From positions 1 to 64,000 of the IMG/VR virus record IMGVR_UViG_3300042691_005081: DNA of 64,000 nt. One strand, 5' to 3'. Both the position numbers and the translations under genes were made by a program. This DNA is from a virus. Positions 8,857 through 15,867 of this stretch are shown piece after piece. The notes beneath the pieces are model-generated. The model ran no database searches and was not told the origin of the DNA. It saw only the letters and a program-made list of their open reading frames with translations. Within the stretch, counting starts at the first letter, position 1, and each line of letters starts with the position of its first letter.

Positions 8857-8930
8857 AGTGTGGTAGACTGGAGGGGTTCCAGCTCAGTCTCATAAACTGA
8901 AGTACGTTGGTTCGAGTCCAACCCACGCAA
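8857..8930 (+). tRNA. tRNA-like gene with anticodon CAT (Met/initiator type)
   Basis: The 74 bases fold as a tRNA. The acceptor strands are AGTGTGG and CCACGCA (8923-8929), with an A1/A72 mismatch and one G-U type pair. The anticodon stem TCAGT/ACTGA holds the loop CTCATAA (anticodon CAT), the variable loop is AGTAC, and the T-arm is GTTGG-TTCGAGT-CCAAC. A8930 is the discriminator, and CCA is not encoded. The D-arm is unusual: CTGG-AGGGGTT-CCAG is shifted by two bases, so four rather than two bases separate it from the acceptor. The 3' half fits the upstream initiator-type 5' half (8441-8480) better than its own 5' end. It could be a working tRNA or a repaired hybrid. Confidence 0.65.
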
Positions 8931-8961
8931 CAAATTAAAACCAAATATTAAAACTACATTT

Positions 8962-9930
8962 ATGGCAAAGACAGGCAAAATTTCTACTATTAAAAGAGAA
9001 TATAATAGTTCTCAATCACAAACAATGGATAGTGGGTTAGCACAAAAAGGAATGACAAGAATCCCTGGAACAGGTGTATTAAAACTTCCTTATAAAGAAT
9101 TGGATGGTAAATACAGAACAGGGTTAGACCCAGATGCTACTTACATTAAAAGAATTCAAGATCCAACTGAAAAACAGATTGAAATTGAAAGAGTAACTGC
9201 TCTTAGGAAAAAACTTGAAGATGCAATTGGAGATATTGATTTAGGCCCACGTTCTAAATTTTGGAATTATGGCTTATCTACTTCTACAAATGATCAAACT
9301 CATGTACAAGCAGTTAAATTATTAGATGGAGAAAACTATTTTGATTTATCAAATGCTTTTCAAGAAATAGCATTTTCTTGGCTTAGAGTACATCCAACTA
9401 TTGCAACATCTCTTCAAGCTTGGGAAAGAGGAGAATTTCCAGCAGAAACACAATTTTATGTTGTTGATGATGAAAGAGAGAATGAAGTGGTGTACAAGAA
9501 AAAACAATTAATTAACAAAGCAATTGTTAAATTTGATTCTATGAGTCCTGAGAAGAAGAAAAAAGTTGCAAGACTTTTAGGTCTTCCAGTAACAGAAAAC
9601 TCAAAAGAAGAAATGGTGTATAACTTAGTAGATAATGTATTAAAACAAACAGAATTTAAAAATGGAAAATATTCAGGATTAAATCCAGTTGAAGTGTTTA
9701 ATAGATTTGCTGATATGAAAGAGTCTTTGCTCCATATTAAAGATTTAGTAAAACAAGCTATAACTCATTCTATATATAGAATAAAACCTAGTGGAACTGT
9801 ATATGAAGGAGAGCATGAAATAGCTAAAGATGAAGAAGAATTAATTAAATTCTTAGCTGATGATGATAACCAAGATGAGTTATTAACATTAGAAGGAAAA
9901 TTAAAAACTAAAAAACTAGCTGCTATTTAG
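8962..9930 (+). CDS. Virion structural protein after the capsid gene
   Basis: This 322-residue soluble protein has a basic, disordered N-terminus (about 35 residues), then a mixed helical body and an acidic, Lys-rich C-terminal helix. No enzymatic motif is visible. Residues 195-215 (SPEKKKKVARLLGLPV onward) look like a short helical SAP- or HTH-like unit, but this is weak. It is the first gene after the tRNA/HNH island and heads a run of neck and tail genes, so a head-completion, auxiliary or internal-head role is likely. The leader ACCAAATATTAA-AACTACAT is close to that of the scaffold gene at 5423, hinting at matched translation of the two. Confidence 0.7.
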   Translation: MAKTGKISTIKREYNSSQSQTMDSGLAQKGMTRIPGTGVLKLPYKELDGKYRTGLDPDATYIKRIQDPTEKQIEIERVTALRKKLEDAIGDIDLGPRSKFWNYGLSTSTNDQTHVQAVKLLDGENYFDLSNAFQEIAFSWLRVHPTIATSLQAWERGEFPAETQFYVVDDERENEVVYKKKQLINKAIVKFDSMSPEKKKKVARLLGLPVTENSKEEMVYNLVDNVLKQTEFKNGKYSGLNPVEVFNRFADMKESLLHIKDLVKQAITHSIYRIKPSGTVYEGEHEIAKDEEELIKFLADDDNQDELLTLEGKLKTKKLAAI

Positions 9931-9954
9931 TAATTAGTTTTAAAAATATAAAAA

Positions 9955-10686
9955 ATGATACTAGTAGATAGTCTATTATATAAAATTGATCAAAGATTAA
10001 ATAAGCTATCTACTAATGATCATCAACAAATTCAATTAGAAGATAAAATATTGGCCCTCAATGAGGCCCAGATTAAATTAATAAAACAAAAAGTTGATGG
10101 TATTAGTACAGTTAGTCAATTAGGGCTTGATTCTTTTAAGAAAAGATATGAAGATTTACAAAATCTTATTATATCATATAATAGTGGTGAATTACCACTA
10201 ACACTTAAAAATGAAGAATTAAATCAATGGAAAGCTAATATTCATGAATTAGAACCAAAATATATGTTCTATATAGATTCATATGTTTTAGCTGATAAAG
10301 GAAGATGTAAAGATAGAAAGATTTGGATAAATAGAGATTTAGCTAAACATGGAGATTTACAATTCATTTTAAACAATGAACATTACAAACCTTCTTTTGA
10401 ATATCAAGAAACATTTAATTTTCTTTCTTCTGATGAAATAAGCATATTTACAGATGGTACATTTACACCAAAAAAAATATGTATAAGTTACATGAGGTAT
10501 CCAGTGTATATTGATAAAGAAGGATATGTTAAGTTTGATGGAACACCTTCTACTAATCAAGATTGTGAATTAGAAACATATTTAGAGGATGAATTGTTAG
10601 ATTTAACAGTACAAAATTTAGCAATGTTTACTGAAAATCAAGCAGCTGTACAAAGTGCAGCATATAGAATACAAACAAACGAATAA
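9955..10686 (+). CDS. Head-tail connector (ring/adaptor) candidate
   Basis: This 243-residue protein has a helical first half (coiled-coil character at about residues 15-75) and a β-rich second half with Asp and Tyr residues. It lies 24 bases after the previous gene and 26 before the next. crAss-like phages encode several ring or adaptor proteins between capsid and tail genes, and size and place fit that role. No specific motif proves it. The genes at 17706 and 18920 are similar in size and general make-up, so the three may together form the stacked neck rings. Confidence 0.55.
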   Translation: MILVDSLLYKIDQRLNKLSTNDHQQIQLEDKILALNEAQIKLIKQKVDGISTVSQLGLDSFKKRYEDLQNLIISYNSGELPLTLKNEELNQWKANIHELEPKYMFYIDSYVLADKGRCKDRKIWINRDLAKHGDLQFILNNEHYKPSFEYQETFNFLSSDEISIFTDGTFTPKKICISYMRYPVYIDKEGYVKFDGTPSTNQDCELETYLEDELLDLTVQNLAMFTENQAAVQSAAYRIQTNE

Positions 10687-10712
10687 ATTTTAACACTTAA
10701 TAAATAAACAAA

Positions 10713-11906
10713 ATGGCTGATTTTTCATTAACCACGTTATTCGTGGTTCCAGTAGGGCAGAGTGCTGTCCCTAGCTCTGGCTCAACACAAGACCTAACTG
10801 CAGGTACTGTGGGAATCTTTAAAAATGACTATGCTGTAGCTACCTCTGGTAACATTGCTGCTGCTCCTTATTTTTATATTGCACAAGGAAGACAAAACAC
10901 CTATCTTCAAGGATCTAAAAGATCTGATAAGATTGGAGTTCAAACAACTTCTTTAACAGGTAATGCTCAAACAATTACAACAAAAAATTCTAATGTAACA
11001 GAATGGTATAAAGTATCAGGATGTCCTACAGCTGCTAATCAAATTACTGATGTAAGCAATTTTACTGTACAATGTGGAGAAGTTATTACATTAACTTTGC
11101 GTGCTCACTCATCTTATATTGACACATTATATTTTAATGGATTTACACGTTCAGTAACTATACAAGCTCCATGCTGTAATTGTGGTGATAATCCTTGTGA
11201 TGATGTAAGTGATGATATAATTATCAATTCATTAATTACTAAATTAAGACAAGCTGCTCCAGGTAACAACCCTGATAACATTAGTTTTAATACTTTCTTT
11301 ACATTTGAAAACATAGGAGGTACAACTTTACGTATAACAGGAAAACCATTAACTAAATATGGTCAACCTTGTGATATTGCTGCATTCCCTTTTGAATACG
11401 ATAGATTAACATTTAGAACATTTGTTTTTTCTGGTCCTGCTACTACTGCTGACTTTATTGTTGATGACAATTGTAATCTAGTTGCCACTCCAACTATAAC
11501 TCAACGTTCTTCTTATCCTACAGGACAATCTGCAGAAATTGCTCAATTAGAGAAAAATTTCTACAGCTATCAAGCTGGTTACTTGAAGCATTTATATAGA
11601 ATGAATGGATATAATGAGAACTTTGAATCTTATGTATCTGATGGCCAAACTTATAATACTTTCTATATTAGATTTAATGAGTATGACAAATCTGCTTATC
11701 AATGGGGTGATTATATTGAACAAGATTCTACAGTAATCCTTGCTATTCCACAAGGAGGTAGTAATTTAACTTCTGCATTTGAAACAATTTTAGTAGCTGG
11801 TTTAGGCTCTGTTGTAGATCAAGGATTGCCTTGTATAAGTACAACAACTACAACTTCTACTGCTGCCCCATCAACTACCACTACTACAAGTACTAATATA
11901 CCATAG
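10713..11906 (+). CDS. Abundant virion surface protein with Thr-rich tail
   Basis: This 397-residue β-rich protein lacks a signal peptide. A cysteine cluster (CCNCGDNPC) lies near residues 153-161 and may form disulphides or bind metal. The last 30 residues are a Thr-rich linker interrupted by AAP and ending in NIP, with no folded domain after it. The first codons are well optimised, suggesting high expression, as for a head-decoration, head-fibre or tail protein. The C-terminal linker is the first of a series in this window (13018, 14527, 15409, 15695, 25641, 63230). A strong hairpin follows 22 bases after the stop. The specific role is unknown. Confidence 0.65.
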   Translation: MADFSLTTLFVVPVGQSAVPSSGSTQDLTAGTVGIFKNDYAVATSGNIAAAPYFYIAQGRQNTYLQGSKRSDKIGVQTTSLTGNAQTITTKNSNVTEWYKVSGCPTAANQITDVSNFTVQCGEVITLTLRAHSSYIDTLYFNGFTRSVTIQAPCCNCGDNPCDDVSDDIIINSLITKLRQAAPGNNPDNISFNTFFTFENIGGTTLRITGKPLTKYGQPCDIAAFPFEYDRLTFRTFVFSGPATTADFIVDDNCNLVATPTITQRSSYPTGQSAEIAQLEKNFYSYQAGYLKHLYRMNGYNENFESYVSDGQTYNTFYIRFNEYDKSAYQWGDYIEQDSTVILAIPQGGSNLTSAFETILVAGLGSVVDQGLPCISTTTTTSTAAPSTTTTTSTNIP

Positions 11907-11927
11907 TAAGTAGATAATTAATAAACC

Positions 11928-11970
11928 TATGCCAGAGGAAAGGGAATAAATCTCATATTCCTCTGGCATA
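11928..11970 (+). terminator. Strong 13-bp hairpin, possible terminator or processing site
   Basis: TATGCCAGAGGAA at 11928-11940 pairs perfectly with TTCCTCTGGCATA at 11958-11970 around a 17-base loop. It fills most of the gap between the genes at 10713 and 11988. The sequence after it (ATTATTTA) is AT-rich but is not a proper T-tract, so it may act as a partial terminator, an RNase stop that protects the abundant upstream message, or both. Confidence 0.6.
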
Positions 11971-11987
11971 ATTATTTAGAAACAAAT

Positions 11988-12551
11988 ATGCCAAACTTAC
12001 AATTAAATATATTAATAGTTCCTACATATGATGTTAACACTTTAGGTGTTACAGATGCTTCTATATATCCTACCAATCCCCCAGTAGTATTAGCACCTTC
12101 TGTTGAAATTGATGTTCCTGGATTTGGTATTAAAATATTACCATTTGTTCCTAATCAATTAAATGTATTTACATCATCTAATTTAGAAATATCAGAACCA
12201 GGATGTAATCAACCTCTTCCAGATGGTGTATATAGAATAAAATATTCTGTTGCTCCTGCATATACAAATTATGTAGAGAAAACAATATTACGTGTTGACA
12301 AACTTCAAGAAAAATTTGATAATGCGTTTTTACAATTAAATATGATGGAATGTGATAGAGCTTTAAAAACTCAATCTAGTATAACATTAAATACAATTAA
12401 CTTTTTTATACAAGGAGCTATTGCAGCAGCCAATAACTGTGCAGAGCAAGAATCAAATAGATTATATGCTCAAGCAGATAATATGTTAAATAACTTTTTA
12501 AAATCAAATTGTGGTTGTTCTGGTAACAACTATCAAATAAATTTTTATTAA
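11988..12551 (+). CDS. Virion protein of unknown role
   Basis: This 187-residue protein has a β-rich first half (about residues 1-100, an immunoglobulin-like pattern with PGFGIKILPF) and a helical second half. The last 25 residues carry two close cysteines (NCGCSG). No membrane segment is visible. It is separated from the previous gene by the 13-bp hairpin and followed by one base and then a tiny cysteine-rich gene. The series of small Cys-containing genes here looks like a set of virion surface or tail-tip proteins. Function is not recognised. Confidence 0.65.
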   Translation: MPNLQLNILIVPTYDVNTLGVTDASIYPTNPPVVLAPSVEIDVPGFGIKILPFVPNQLNVFTSSNLEISEPGCNQPLPDGVYRIKYSVAPAYTNYVEKTILRVDKLQEKFDNAFLQLNMMECDRALKTQSSITLNTINFFIQGAIAAANNCAEQESNRLYAQADNMLNNFLKSNCGCSGNNYQINFY

Positions 12552-12552
12552 T

Positions 12553-12651
12553 ATGAAAGCTCAGTGTTCAAATTGCCAAGCTAATGTAGGGTGTGGATGT
12601 CAGTTAATTAATGGATTATGTGCTCACTGTGCGGCTAATGTAAATAAATAA
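12553..12651 (+). CDS. 32-residue Cys-rich zinc-ribbon-like microprotein
   Basis: This short ORF starts with ATG one base after the stop of the previous gene and ends four bases before the next ATG, so it fits the operon exactly. It reads MKAQCSNCQANVGCGCQLIN and then a second half with CAHC. The C-x2-C (C5, C8), C-x-C (C14, C16) and C-x2-C (C23, C26) spacing suggests a tiny metal-binding knuckle. The codons match the neighbours. It may stabilise a virion structure or serve as an adaptor. The tight spacing makes translation likely, but no function is known. Confidence 0.65.
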   Translation: MKAQCSNCQANVGCGCQLINGLCAHCAANVNK

Positions 12652-12655
12652 TACT

Positions 12656-13018
12656 ATGTTATTACCAAGACTGACAAATTGTCCAGAATGTGCTAATATA
12701 CCTTCTCTACTTAGAAGTATAGATTGTAAATTAGCAGAACTTGGCAATAATTTATACAATAACATATCTTATATGTTAAATAAACCAGTACCTACTGATA
12801 ACATTTCTCAATTAATAGGGTATAGAAGAATATTACAATATAAATATATTAACCCAAACTATGCTCATAAATATTCTATAAATATGATTGCTAATAGAGT
12901 AGTACGTTTAACAGCAGGATGTGTTAGTAGATGTAATACACCAGAGCCTTGTATAGAGATTCCATGTGATATTACAATTGTACCAAATCCAACAACCACA
13001 ACAACAACAACAATATAA
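12656..13018 (+). CDS. Small virion protein ending in a poly-Thr tail
   Basis: This 120-residue protein begins with a Cys pair (TNCPECANI), then a helical middle (residues 18-60), a Tyr/Asn-rich stretch, and a second Cys group (GCVSRC...PCIEIPCD). It ends with NPTTTTTTTI. The final bases ACAACAATATAA recur at the end of the gene at 14171. Nothing folded follows the linker. The Cys pairs suggest a small metal- or disulphide-stabilised domain. It belongs to the run of Thr-tailed proteins that probably assemble on the tail or head surface; the exact role is unknown. Confidence 0.65.
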   Translation: MLLPRLTNCPECANIPSLLRSIDCKLAELGNNLYNNISYMLNKPVPTDNISQLIGYRRILQYKYINPNYAHKYSINMIANRVVRLTAGCVSRCNTPEPCIEIPCDITIVPNPTTTTTTTI

Positions 13019-13029
13019 AAATAAATAAT

Positions 13030-14157
13030 ATGTCTAATTGCTCAAATTGCTATGGAGGATGTACAGAGATTGTTTCTGACAGATGTGTTAAATATACAGG
13101 AATAGATGTTCCTGTCCTAGGAATACAAACAGGTGACTCACTGTCATTTGTAGAACAAGCATTAATTACATTTCTTACTTCTACATTAAATGGAGAAGGA
13201 ATAAAAATTAATCTAGCTCCTACAGTGATATGTGAGCTTGTACAACAATATCTTCCTACATGTGGGGATTTATCTGTTGTAGATGTATTAAAAGCCCTTG
13301 TAGATGCTGCATGTGATTTACAAACACAAGTAGGTGCAATTGATGTAGTGCTCACTACATTAAATGCTGATTACACATTACCAGCAAATTGTTTAACAGG
13401 AGTTACAGCTTCTTCAGATACACATGCTATTGTACAAGCTGTAATAAATAAACTTTGTTCAATAAATGCTGATTTTATTCAATTATTAATTGATCTTCCA
13501 AATACATATGTAGCTATTGCTGATATTGATACATTAATTCAAAATTATTTAAATAGTCAAAACTTTTTATCTCTAGCTAAAGATAGAATGATTCCTTATG
13601 CTCCAATTCCTTATTTTGGTCCTCTTTCAAATTATCCTGCTTCAGGAGATAGTTTTAGTATATCAGGAGTAGGATCAGGATATTGGGATAAAGTGTATTT
13701 ATGTAATGGATTAAATAGTACACCAGACTTAAGAGGAAGAACATTGGTTGGTGCTACAACAGGAATGGGTGGAGGTACATTTAATTCTGCTGTAAACCCA
13801 GCTATATCTGGTAATCCTAATTATGCATTAAATACTTTAGTAGGACTAAATCAAGTTGTTCTTACAACTCCAAATCTTCCTTCTCATACACACACAGCTA
13901 CAGTTACAATTAATGATCCTGGACATACACATACAGTAATTGGCTCTAATAATGACAATGGAGATATAGGAAGTTATTTTATAACTACAGGTATAGATAA
14001 TTATGGAAATGCTACTATTACTTCTAATGTTACAGGATTAAAAGGAACAGGTGTAGGACAAAATGTATTTGTATCTAATGCTTCTACAGGAGATAATGCT
14101 CCACACTTAAATATTCAACCTAGTATAGGATGTTATTATATAATGTATATACCATAA
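13030..14157 (+). CDS. Tail fibre/collar protein with HTHT domain
   Basis: This 375-residue protein has a phage tail-collar C-terminal domain. From about residue 198 it reads as a collar fold with LRGRTLVGA, then NLPSHTHTATV (H286, H288) and DPGHTHT (H299, H301), and it closes with NIQPSIGCYYIMYIP. That layout is known from short tail fibres such as T4 gp12 and the microcystin-dependent protein family, where the His pairs bind metal in a trimer. The N-terminal part (VKYTGIDVPVLGIQTGDSL) resembles the anchor of the neighbouring genes at 14171 and 14537. The protein probably attaches through its N-terminus and shows the collar domain as a trimeric receptor-contact or plug. Confidence 0.8.
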   Translation: MSNCSNCYGGCTEIVSDRCVKYTGIDVPVLGIQTGDSLSFVEQALITFLTSTLNGEGIKINLAPTVICELVQQYLPTCGDLSVVDVLKALVDAACDLQTQVGAIDVVLTTLNADYTLPANCLTGVTASSDTHAIVQAVINKLCSINADFIQLLIDLPNTYVAIADIDTLIQNYLNSQNFLSLAKDRMIPYAPIPYFGPLSNYPASGDSFSISGVGSGYWDKVYLCNGLNSTPDLRGRTLVGATTGMGGGTFNSAVNPAISGNPNYALNTLVGLNQVVLTTPNLPSHTHTATVTINDPGHTHTVIGSNNDNGDIGSYFITTGIDNYGNATITSNVTGLKGTGVGQNVFVSNASTGDNAPHLNIQPSIGCYYIMYIP

Positions 14158-14170
14158 ATAAATTAATAAA

Positions 14171-14527
14171 ATGTCACATTCTTTTTTACCAGTTAATCCT
14201 TGTTGTACAGATGTATTTCCAAACATTCCTTGTGAGTGTACTAATTGTAATAACAACTTATGTGGAACTAATGTAACTCTATCTAGTAATATAATTTATA
14301 ATGGACCTATATTAACTTGTACTACAATTGAGCCATGTGATAATCTTAATGTAGTGTTACAAAAAGTTGATGAAGTTATATGTAATCTATTATCTCAAAT
14401 AAATACATTAACTACACAAGTTAATACATTAACTGTTCAAATTGTAAATATTAATAGTGATGTTATTAATATTAATAATACATTAGGAACTTGTTGTCCA
14501 ACTACTACTACAACTACAACAATATAA
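14171..14527 (+). CDS. Short Cys-rich coiled-coil virion protein with poly-Thr tail
   Basis: This 118-residue protein has an N-terminal Cys cluster (CCTDVF...CECTNCNNNLC). Next comes an anchor domain with YNGPILTCTT and PCDNLNVVLQKVDEVIC, then a heptad coiled coil of Asn/Thr/Ile repeats (about residues 75-105). It ends with CCPTTTTTTTI. The anchor and coiled coil are closely similar to those of the next gene, so the two arose by duplication. A trimeric stalk that carries or docks surface modules is the likely form. It ends where a further domain would be expected after the linker. Confidence 0.65.
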   Translation: MSHSFLPVNPCCTDVFPNIPCECTNCNNNLCGTNVTLSSNIIYNGPILTCTTIEPCDNLNVVLQKVDEVICNLLSQINTLTTQVNTLTVQIVNINSDVININNTLGTCCPTTTTTTTI

Positions 14528-14536
14528 GTATAAGAT

Positions 14537-15409
14537 ATGTCTAATTGTCCTCAATCAAATAATGAAACAATAGAAACAAATACTATATCATACAATAGTA
14601 GCACACTCCCTTGTACAGATGTAGATACGTGTGATGATTTAAATACAATCCTTTCTAAATTTAATACTATTATATGTTCTGCTACAGAGAGTGTAAATAC
14701 AATAACAGAAAATGTAGAAAACATTACACAAGATATATCAAATATAACAAATAGTATAACTAATATAAATAATCAGTTAAATACATGCTGTCCCTCTTTT
14801 ACAACCACCACAACTACCACTACAGCACGAATAACTTGTTCAGTTTATAAACTAGGAACTTCTGGTCCTAGTGGTTCTCCTGGAGATAGTGATTTTTCTG
14901 CAACAAGATGTTTTGGAGGTACATTTTCAGACACAATTGTATTTCCTTTAAATGTTAGTACAGGGTGCATAGTTGATTCTTCTTTAGTATTAGGATCTAA
15001 AGTTATAGTAATTGAAGTAACTCCTTGTCCATCAACTACAACTACCACCACCACTATAACTCCAACAACAACTACAACAAGCACTAGTTCAACTACTACC
15101 ACAACTACTACTGTTGCTCCTACTACCACCACAACTAGCAGTAGCTCAACTACAACAACTAGTTCTTCAAGCACTACAACAACTACTAGTACAACTTCTA
15201 TTCCAACTACTACCACCACTACTACTCTTGGTTTATGTCAAGAGTTTTTAGCAGATGCTGATGGAATACCAGGTACAGTATATTATACAGATTGTACAGG
15301 TGTGCCACAAGAACTTTTTGTAACCACTACAGCTGGTTTTTGTGCAATACAGGGTACAGTATCATCAGGTGGACCTATAATAAGTATAATAGGACTTTGT
15401 CCAACTTAA
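14537..15409 (+). CDS. Thr-linker virion protein, paralogue of the preceding gene
   Basis: This 290-residue modular protein begins with the same anchor as the previous gene (YNSSTLPCTD...TCDDLNTILSKFNTIIC), then an Asn/Thr/Ile coiled coil ending in NTCCPS. A Thr linker leads to a compact domain (residues 97-165, TCSVYKLG... to EVTPC). A long Thr/Ser linker of about 65 residues, broken by ITP, VAP and SIP, leads to a last small domain (about residues 235-290, with two Cys and a closing GLCPT). This is a bead-on-string surface protein. The ACN-codon linker is imperfectly repetitive DNA and could change length. Attachment or decoration roles are plausible; none is shown. Confidence 0.65.
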   Translation: MSNCPQSNNETIETNTISYNSSTLPCTDVDTCDDLNTILSKFNTIICSATESVNTITENVENITQDISNITNSITNINNQLNTCCPSFTTTTTTTTARITCSVYKLGTSGPSGSPGDSDFSATRCFGGTFSDTIVFPLNVSTGCIVDSSLVLGSKVIVIEVTPCPSTTTTTTTITPTTTTTSTSSTTTTTTTVAPTTTTTSSSSTTTTSSSSTTTTTSTTSIPTTTTTTTLGLCQEFLADADGIPGTVYYTDCTGVPQELFVTTTAGFCAIQGTVSSGGPIISIIGLCPT

Positions 15410-15419
15410 AACCAATATT

Positions 15420-15695
15420 ATGACAGTATTAATAACATTAACAACAGCAGGAACATCCTCTGGCCCATTTAATTTATATTCAAATCTTGATGGATTTTTA
15501 ACTCCATTTGAAACAGGTGTATCTAAATCATCATTACTTGCAGGATATGCTTCTGCTCTTGTTCCTGATTTTACATCAGCCATAAGAATTTTATCAGGAG
15601 GAAGTTGTTCTAATTATATAGATGTTATATTACAAAACACAACTACAACTACAACAACTATAGCTCCTACTACTACAACCACAACAACAATTTAA
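15420..15695 (+). CDS. Small single-domain virion protein with poly-Thr tail
   Basis: This 91-residue protein is one compact β-rich domain (residues 1-70, with TSSGPFNLYSN and a closing GGSC) followed by a Thr linker TTTTTTIAPTTTTTTTI. The N-terminal domain resembles the first 60 residues of the gene at 25646 (TSGPFDIFTN ... SKGTC), which shows that this module is reused. It is the last gene before the strong terminator at 15727 and so closes the first late operon. Its role is unknown; it is probably a surface decoration or tail component. Confidence 0.65.
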   Translation: MTVLITLTTAGTSSGPFNLYSNLDGFLTPFETGVSKSSLLAGYASALVPDFTSAIRILSGGSCSNYIDVILQNTTTTTTTIAPTTTTTTTI

Positions 15696-15726
15696 AAAAT
15701 CATAGTTTATTGGTTTTCTATGTTTT

Positions 15727-15762
15727 CTCCCATTTACAAATTGTTTATGGGAGTTTTTGTTT
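15727..15762 (+). terminator. Rho-independent terminator
   Basis: CTCCCAT at 15727-15733 pairs with ATGGGAG at 15747-15753 around a 13-base loop and is followed by TTTTTGTTT. This is the clearest intrinsic terminator in the window. It ends the capsid/small-virion-protein operon, 32 bases after the stop at 15695. The rest of the 172-base gap is AT-rich and holds a promoter candidate. Confidence 0.85.
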
Positions 15763-15806
15763 ATAACTAATTTAATTATAAATAATTACAACTCTAACTA
15801 AAATTA

Positions 15807-15839
15807 TTTGGAATATATAAAAATTATTTTTTACCTTTA
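15807..15839 (+). promoter_or_regulatory. Bacteroidota-type promoter before the metallophosphoesterase operon
   Basis: TTTG at 15807-15810 is followed after 21 bases by TACCTTTA at 15832-15839. This matches the Bacteroidota σ70 elements with one change in the last base. The expected start, near 15845, lies about 23 bases before the ATG at 15868 and just after the terminator at 15727, a sensible place to begin a new transcript. Confidence 0.55.
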
Positions 15840-15867
15840 CAATATTTTTTAATTAAAAAAAACATAT

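Noticed and set aside
8481-8898. Group I intron in the tRNA
   Set aside because: The 5' exon ends in T as required, but I could not find conserved P7/P3 core strings, and the 3' part of the supposed intron is itself a tRNA, so duplication by a homing element is simpler.
14845-15219. Minus-strand ORF of 124 residues rich in Val
   Set aside because: It is the antisense of the ACN-codon Thr linker; the Val run is the reverse complement of Thr codons and there is no independent start context.
14800-15240. CRISPR-like or tandem DNA repeat array
   Set aside because: The repetition is irregular ACN codons in frame, with no conserved repeat unit or unique spacers.
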